Shown one piece after another: positions 29,195-33,946 of a stretch of 33,946 nucleotides of DNA (the first letter of the stretch is position 1; every line of letters begins with the position of its first letter). The notes under the pieces are model-generated. The model was not told where the DNA came from. It made no database searches and was given only the letters and a program-made list of their open reading frames with translations. The translations under genes and the position numbers were made by a program. The stretch covers positions 1 to 33,946 of the forward strand of contig JAGVTF010000068.1 of assembly GCA_019136955.1 (NCBI GenBank). The letters are read 5' to 3'. Source of the stretch: Verrucomicrobiota bacterium (GTDB lineage: Bacteria; Verrucomicrobiota; Verrucomicrobiia; Limisphaerales; UBA1412).

Positions 29195-29232
29195 AAAAAT
29201 CTGTGAAAATCTGCGTCATCTGCGGTTAAATG
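29195..29232. repeat. Short ATCTG-rich element (three near-tandem units)
   Basis: AAAAATCTGTG, AAAATCTGCG and TCATCTGCG follow each other and end in GTTAAATG. I recall very similar ATCTGTG/ATCTGCG...GGTTAA strings repeated between genes in several PVC and related genomes. It adjoins the candidate -10 for the next operon. Confidence 0.45.
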
Positions 29233-29240
29233 CCTCATCC

Positions 29241-29246
29241 TATAAT
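29241..29246 (+). promoter_or_regulatory. Candidate -10 (TATAAT) for the exported-protein operon
   Basis: A perfect TATAAT lies 44 to 62 bases before the two possible starts of the next gene and outside the repeats. No good -35 stands 16-18 bases upstream (ATCTGC at that place), so the call rests on the -10 and location only. Confidence 0.35.
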
Positions 29247-29302
29247 GTTGCGAAAGGTGAAAACGTTTGCTAGGATAGAGGCCGGTGAATGGTGTTTGGA
29301 AA

Positions 29303-30382
29303 ATGAGGAAACTGATTACGAGGATAGTTTGTTATTGTGCGGGTCTGGCCGTAGCGGCCGGCTTGCAGGCAGCGGAGCTGACGTTTAATCTTTCAAGAAC
29401 TTCGCTAACCAATGCTTATGCGTTGCCGGAGGGGTTCAAGGCGATGGTTACGGGGGAAGGCAAGCCGGGGGGGTGGAAAATTCTCCTGGATGAGGTGCCG
29501 AGTTTTTTCCCGACGGTTACGCCCGATGCCGCCACCAATGCCAGGGAGCCGGTGATCGCCCAGGAGGGCGGTGTCCTGGTGGATGAGCATTTCCCCGTGC
29601 TGGTTTATGAGGATGAGGTGTTTGGCGATTTCACTCTGACGCTGAAGATGAAGATGGTTTCCGGGGAAATGGCGCAGATGGCCGGCGTGGCTTTCCGTAT
29701 GCAGGATGAGAAGAATTACTATGTGGTTCGCGCCAGCGCAAGCGGCAATACCTTCCGTTTTTATAAATATGTGGATGGGTTGCGTTCACCGGCCATTGGC
29801 GAGAGCGCGGAGATAGCGACCAATGAGTGGCATGAGCTCAAGGTGGAGTGCCGCGGCAATAAAATCCGCTGCTCGTTGAACGAGGAGATAGTTATCCCCG
29901 AGCTGACAGACCTCTCCTACAACAAGGGGCTCATCGGGCTCTGGACCAAGTCCGATTCAGTCAGTTACTTTCGCGATATTCACATTGATTTCACGCCGCG
30001 CCAGACGCAGGCCGAGATGGTGGTTCAGGCTGCCTTGAAGCGCTTTGACCGGCTGGAGGATTTGAAGATGTTCGCCCGGCCCGAGGGTGGGGACGAATAT
30101 GTGGTGGTGGCGGCCAAGAGCCCGGAAGATATCGGCAAGCCGGTAAGCGAAGGGGCCAAAAACTGCATCCGCGACAACGCAGTCTATACGGGGGAAACAC
30201 GCAGGTCCTGGACGGTCACGATGCCTTTGCTGGATCGCAATGGCGACCCGATGGGGGCGGTCACGGTTGTTTTGAAGAAATTCTTCGGGCAGACCAAGAA
30301 GAACGCGCTCAACCGTGGACGGGCGGTTATGGACCGCATCCAGCCCCGAGTGACGACGGCGGAAGAGCTGGTTACGAAGTAG
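29303..30382 (+). CDS. Exported protein with concanavalin-like fold and cache-like C-terminal domain
   Basis: A 359-residue exported protein (ATG 29303; GTG 29285 would add six residues). Signal peptide MRKLITRIVCYCAGLAVAAG with an AA-type cut near LQAAELTF. Residues about 20-220 resemble concanavalin-like/DUF1080-type beta sandwiches: VFGDFTLTLKMKMVSGEMAQ, AGVAFRMQDEKNYYVVRASA, TNEWHELKVECRGNKIRCSL and GLIGLWTKSDSVSYFRDIHI. The C-terminal third (about 230-330) resembles single-cache sensory folds: DEYVVVAAKSPEDIGKPVSE and MPLLDRNGDPMGAVTVVLKK. Neither part has visible catalytic residues, so it may bind a glycan or a small ligand. It is first in the run leading to the di-CxxCH protein. Confidence 0.7.
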   Translation: MRKLITRIVCYCAGLAVAAGLQAAELTFNLSRTSLTNAYALPEGFKAMVTGEGKPGGWKILLDEVPSFFPTVTPDAATNAREPVIAQEGGVLVDEHFPVLVYEDEVFGDFTLTLKMKMVSGEMAQMAGVAFRMQDEKNYYVVRASASGNTFRFYKYVDGLRSPAIGESAEIATNEWHELKVECRGNKIRCSLNEEIVIPELTDLSYNKGLIGLWTKSDSVSYFRDIHIDFTPRQTQAEMVVQAALKRFDRLEDLKMFARPEGGDEYVVVAAKSPEDIGKPVSEGAKNCIRDNAVYTGETRRSWTVTMPLLDRNGDPMGAVTVVLKKFFGQTKKNALNRGRAVMDRIQPRVTTAEELVTK

Positions 30383-30409
30383 AGTTTGAGAACGGTATAA
30401 GGGGAAGTG

Positions 30410-32980
30410 ATGAAAAAGATGAGAACAATCTGGGGCGGCTCGGCTCTCATGACTCTGGGTCTGAGCGCCGCGTTGCTGCTATCAGTATGCCACGGGTCGC
30501 AGGCCCAGGCCGAGCCGGAGCCAGTATTGGCGCAGGAGGGGAGCCTGGACTCCCTGCGCGCCGCGGTGGAGTATCTCCTGAAGCAATACCCGGGGGAGTA
30601 TCAGCAAGAGTGGCTGGAGGAGGTCAGGCGTCTGGAGGAGCGGATTGGCCCCGGGGCCGATGCGGCCGGAGGCATCCCCGCTTCCCTTGAAGAGGTGAAA
30701 GAGCTGAGCCGGCGGGCGCTCCTGGCGCATCCGGTTTTGACGCAATATCCGCTGGTGTACGTGGAGCGCAGGCAGTATAGATCGGACCACCATAATACGG
30801 CGACGCTCTTCCAGCCTGGGGAGATCAATGCCGGCAGCTACGATACGCGCGGTGTCCTCAAGGCGCTCTACCTGCCTGAAGGGGTGACGCGGACGGTCTA
30901 TGATGCCGGGGCGTTTGCGACGATTCGCGACCTGGAGGTGAGCCCCGATGGCGAGAAGATACTCTTTTCCATGCGCCGCAATGCTCAGGACAGTTACCAT
31001 ATTTACGAGATTGGTCTGGATGGGCACTACCTGCTGCAGCTCACCTCAGCGCCGGGAGTCTCGGATATCGACCCGATTTATCTGGATGACGGGAGCATCG
31101 TTTTCGCCTCCACCCGCGAGCCCAAGTACTGTATGTGCAACCGACATATCATGTGCAATCTCTTCCGGATGGATGAGGATGGGGCCAATATCCACCAGAT
31201 CGGGAGGAGTACGCTCTTTGAGGGGCATCCCTCGCTGCTGGCCGATGGGCGCATCCTCTACTCGCGCTGGGAGTATGTGGACCGGAATTTTGGCGACGCG
31301 CAGGGGCTCTGGGTTTGCAACCCCGATGGAACCCAGCACGCCATTTACTGGGGCAATAATACCTCTTCGCCCGGGGCCGTGCTCGATGGACGGGCCATCC
31401 CGGGGAGCGACCTGGTGTTGACGACCTTTTCCTCCTGCCACGACCGACCCTGGGGAGCGCTGGCGATTATCGACCGCAAGCTCGGAGTCGATGGCAGGGA
31501 ATCGGTCCTCCAGACCTGGCCGGCTGATTTTATTGAACGGATCAATACGGATGCCTGGGAGGATTTTGACAGCACCGTCTCCCTGCGGGTGAAGTACGAG
31601 GACCCGTATCCGCTGGACCGGCATTTTTTCCTGGCAAGCCGCACGACCGGTTATCAGGAGGAGATGGGAATCGTCCTTTTGGATACCTTTGGCCACGAGA
31701 TCGTAGTGCATCAGGATGCGCCCGGATGCTTTGACCCGATGCCGGCGATGCCGCGTCAGATGCCGCTGGTTCGTCCGACGGCTCGGAATTTTGAGGAAAA
31801 AACCGGCAAATTCTACGTGCAGGATGTCTATATCGGCACGCACATGAAGGGAGTGGAGCGCGGCGCGGTGAAGTCTTTGCGCGTGGTGGAATCGCCCGAG
31901 AAGCGCACCTATGCCGGCTGGCGTGATGGCTGGTTCGGCCAGGGTGAGCAGGCGCCCGCCATGAGCTGGCACGCCTTTGAGAATAAACGCATTCTGGGGA
32001 CCGTGCCGGTGGAGGAAGATGGCTCGGCCTATTTTGAGATACCGGCCAACCGGTTCGTCTATTTCCAGCTTCTGGATGAGGAAGGGATGATGATTCAATC
32101 GATGCGCAGCGGCACGATCGTCCAGCCCGGGGAGATTCAGGGATGCGTCGGCTGCCACGAAAACCGTGTAGAGGATGCCGCACCTCCGGTGAGCGCGATG
32201 CCCAAGGCCGTATCCCGTCTGCCCAGCCCGATGAATGGCTGGTACGGGGAGCCGCGACTTTTCAATTATCTCAAAGAGGTCCAGCCGGTCTTTACCAAGA
32301 ACTGCGCTCATTGTCACGATGTCGGCCAGGAGGCCGGGGAAAAGCTTATCCTGGCGGCCGATCAATCCATTCCCTTCAATGCCGCCTATACGGATATGTG
32401 GCGCAAGCAGGCGATCCATGCCATCGGTGCAGGGCCTGCCGCCATTCAGGAAGCCTACTCCTGGGGCAGCCACGCCTCCAAGGTGGTTTCGCAAATCAAA
32501 AGCGGCCATAACGAGGTCGAGCTGACCCGTGAAGAGTGGGAGCGGGTGGTTACCTGGATTGACCTCAACGCAGTCTACTATCCGATTTATGAAAGCGCCT
32601 ATCCCAACTCGCCCTGCGGACGCTCGCCGATCAGCTTTGAAGAGCGGGACCGCTTGCAAAAGCTGACCCAGATCAATATCTCCAATAACCACGGCAGCCG
32701 GCAGGAGGCGCTTGTCTATTTCGACCGTCCGGAAATGAGCCCCATTCTGGCCAAACTGGAGAAGGAAAGCGCAGAGTATAAGGAGGCGCTGGCGATTATC
32801 CAGTCTGGCAGGGAACGGCTGCTGAGTAAACCGCGCGCCGACATGGAGGGCTTCACCCCCTCCGAAGAGCACCAGAAAGCGCTGGATAAATATGAGGAGC
32901 GCGCTGCCTGGGAGGCAAAAGTCTATGAAGCTGTCAGGGAAGGCAAAAAGGTGTATGACCCGGGTCTGAGCCGGCGATGA
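30410..32980 (+). CDS. HzsA-related exported protein with two CxxCH heme motifs
   Basis: An 856-residue exported protein (ATG 30410, preceded by AAGGGGAA; a GTG one codon earlier is possible). Signal peptide ending near SQAQAEPE. Residues about 165-360 contain PD40/TolB-like beta-propeller repeats: LEVSPDGEKILFSMRRN, YLDDGSIVFASTREPKY and LADGRILYSRWEYVD. Downstream are two heme-binding motifs, CVGCH (C580, C583, H584) and CAHCH (C633, C636, H637), counted from the GTG. This order matches the HzsA-related family, relatives of the hydrazine synthase alpha subunit common in PVC bacteria. Presence does not imply anammox: HzsB and HzsC are not here. A redox or carbohydrate-linked role is open. 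Its stop overlaps the next start (ATGA). Confidence 0.85.
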   Translation: MKKMRTIWGGSALMTLGLSAALLLSVCHGSQAQAEPEPVLAQEGSLDSLRAAVEYLLKQYPGEYQQEWLEEVRRLEERIGPGADAAGGIPASLEEVKELSRRALLAHPVLTQYPLVYVERRQYRSDHHNTATLFQPGEINAGSYDTRGVLKALYLPEGVTRTVYDAGAFATIRDLEVSPDGEKILFSMRRNAQDSYHIYEIGLDGHYLLQLTSAPGVSDIDPIYLDDGSIVFASTREPKYCMCNRHIMCNLFRMDEDGANIHQIGRSTLFEGHPSLLADGRILYSRWEYVDRNFGDAQGLWVCNPDGTQHAIYWGNNTSSPGAVLDGRAIPGSDLVLTTFSSCHDRPWGALAIIDRKLGVDGRESVLQTWPADFIERINTDAWEDFDSTVSLRVKYEDPYPLDRHFFLASRTTGYQEEMGIVLLDTFGHEIVVHQDAPGCFDPMPAMPRQMPLVRPTARNFEEKTGKFYVQDVYIGTHMKGVERGAVKSLRVVESPEKRTYAGWRDGWFGQGEQAPAMSWHAFENKRILGTVPVEEDGSAYFEIPANRFVYFQLLDEEGMMIQSMRSGTIVQPGEIQGCVGCHENRVEDAAPPVSAMPKAVSRLPSPMNGWYGEPRLFNYLKEVQPVFTKNCAHCHDVGQEAGEKLILAADQSIPFNAAYTDMWRKQAIHAIGAGPAAIQEAYSWGSHASKVVSQIKSGHNEVELTREEWERVVTWIDLNAVYYPIYESAYPNSPCGRSPISFEERDRLQKLTQINISNNHGSRQEALVYFDRPEMSPILAKLEKESAEYKEALAIIQSGRERLLSKPRADMEGFTPSEEHQKALDKYEERAAWEAKVYEAVREGKKVYDPGLSRR

Positions 32981-33946
32981 AAACAGGCGCGATGATTCTG
33001 CGAGGGGTGCTTGCGGGCTGGCTTTGCCTCCTGGCAGTGGTGCTTGAGTTGCCCGCACAGGATGCCTCCTCTCCGGAGCTTTTTCGGGCCGTGGAGCAGG
33101 TGCGTCAGGATTTGGAAGAGGAGCTCGGGGCAGCTATCCCTTCGCTCAATCTCTATCTGGAGACTTCGAACAGGGTCTATTTCGTCTCGGCTCCTTCTGC
33201 GGAAGGCAAGGGGCTCACCACGAATACGATTTTCCGCTTTGCCAGCAATACCAAGGTTTTCACCGCCGCTGCCATACTGAACCTCCATCAGCAGGGCAAG
33301 CTCCGCATTCAGGACCGTCTGAGCGATAGAATCCCGGGAACCGTGGAGCCTTATCTGCCCGAGACTCCCGCCTGGAACATCCCCCATAGAGGGCGGATTA
33401 CTCTGGAAATGCTCTTGCAGCATGCCGCCGGAGTCTACGACGTGAGTAATGACCCTGTGCCCGAGTGCGACGGGATGAGTTATGAGGCTTACAAGCTTTC
33501 AAAAGACCCCTCGCACACCTTCAGCGCGGAGGAGCTCGTGGGGCAGGCGGCCAGGTACAAGCTTTCCTACTTCGAGCCGGGCAAGGGGTACCACTACAGC
33601 AACACAGGCTATACTCTTCTGGGGGAGATCATCGCCCGGGTGTATTCGCTCCAATGCGGCAGCCGCAAGAGCTGCTCCGATTATTTCCATGAGGTATTGA
33701 CCGGCTCCGAAAGCCCGGTGCCGCTGCCCGATATCCGCTTCCCTGATCAGGCTTGCGACAGGACGCTGCCCGAGCCTTTTTCGCCGGGGCACATTCTGGA
33801 TAAGGAGGGCCTTCACACTCTGGCCGAGGGGAACGTGAGCGCGAACGTGGCCGAGGGGAACGGCTACGGCTCTTTTTACTCCCTGAACCGCTTCATCCGA
33901 ACCCTTTTTCAGGGCAGGAACGTCCTGCAGCCTGAAACGGTATCCC
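32977..33946 (+). CDS. Serine hydrolase, class C beta-lactamase family (partial)
   Basis: Open from the ATG at 32977, which overlaps the stop of the preceding gene, to the window edge (323 codons), so the C-terminus and any KTG-type motif are not visible. Signal peptide: basic-poor start, hydrophobic stretch AMILRGVLAGWLCLLAVVL and a cut near PAQDA. The active-site SxxK is S90-N-T-K93 in FRFASNTKVFTAAAIL, and the YxN-type motif is Y207-S208-N209 in YHYSNTGYTLLGEII. The family includes DD-peptidases, esterases and beta-lactamases; a cell-wall or ester-hydrolysing role is as likely as drug resistance. Confidence 0.88.
   Translation, partial: MKTGAMILRGVLAGWLCLLAVVLELPAQDASSPELFRAVEQVRQDLEEELGAAIPSLNLYLETSNRVYFVSAPSAEGKGLTTNTIFRFASNTKVFTAAAILNLHQQGKLRIQDRLSDRIPGTVEPYLPETPAWNIPHRGRITLEMLLQHAAGVYDVSNDPVPECDGMSYEAYKLSKDPSHTFSAEELVGQAARYKLSYFEPGKGYHYSNTGYTLLGEIIARVYSLQCGSRKSCSDYFHEVLTGSESPVPLPDIRFPDQACDRTLPEPFSPGHILDKEGLHTLAEGNVSANVAEGNGYGSFYSLNRFIRTLFQGRNVLQPETVS

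Noticed and set aside
30410-32980. Hydrazine synthase subunit (anammox)
   Set aside because: Only the alpha-like protein is present; relatives are widespread in PVC bacteria without anammox, and HzsB/HzsC are absent from the window.
31046-33058. 670-codon minus-strand ORF
   Set aside because: Antisense shadow of the HzsA-related gene: His/Arg/Leu-rich, no domain, and the sense strand has clear motifs.

Overview
The window reads as a stretch of ordinary bacterial chromosome, moderately GC-rich by eye, densely coding, and without phage, insertion sequence, CRISPR, rRNA or tRNA genes that I can see. The gene content suggests a Gram-negative member of the PVC group (Planctomycetota/Verrucomicrobiota/Lentisphaerota/Kiritimatiellota), with Lentisphaerota- or Kiritimatiellota-like as my best guess. 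The reasons are a large secreted HzsA-related protein with two CxxCH motifs, a DUF2723-like membrane protein fused to TPRs, several lipoproteins, a prepilin peptidase with a long insert, and GC-rich palindromic intergenic repeats. This placement is inference; no marker gene here settles it.

Layout. 1-497 (-) is the N-terminal part of an unknown secreted protein. 723-4839 (+) encodes a membrane/TPR protein translationally coupled to a GT4 glycosyltransferase. 5040-7863 (+) is a likely operon of a MarR regulator, lysine 2,3-aminomutase (kamA/ablA) and beta-lysine acetyltransferase (ablB), which together make the osmolyte N-epsilon-acetyl-beta-lysine; a perfect 8+5+8 dyad sits upstream of the regulator. 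8101-10823 (+) carries an NfnAB/SudAB-type flavin iron-sulfur oxidoreductase pair, then thioredoxin. 10907-12565 (+) encodes an acetolactate decarboxylase carrying a lipoprotein signal and an unknown secreted protein.

12562-22373 (-) is a long housekeeping run: dUTPase, GspF/PilC, cysS, tmk, aroE, prepilin peptidase, MFS exporter and ligA. Its last stop codon overlaps the stop codon of the convergent upstream gene. 22514-23431 (+) is a secreted phosphodiesterase that converges, at a bidirectional terminator, on a second minus run (28943 down to 23482). That run holds a membrane-anchored GrpE-like protein with a long acidic tail, a PfkB sugar kinase, a secreted glycerophosphodiesterase, an orphan OppF-type ATPase and a methyltransferase.

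28944-29302 is a non-coding, repeat-filled divergent region. It feeds a plus-strand operon (29303 to the window end) of three exported proteins: a concanavalin-like/cache-like protein, the HzsA-related di-CxxCH protein, and a serine beta-lactamase-family hydrolase cut by the window edge.

The most unusual items are the membrane GrpE-like protein, the lipoprotein acetolactate decarboxylase, the hexapeptide-repeat extension on KamA, the enlarged LigA with a probable second BRCT domain, and the exported HzsA-like operon. I do not see a defence island or an obviously new multi-gene system.
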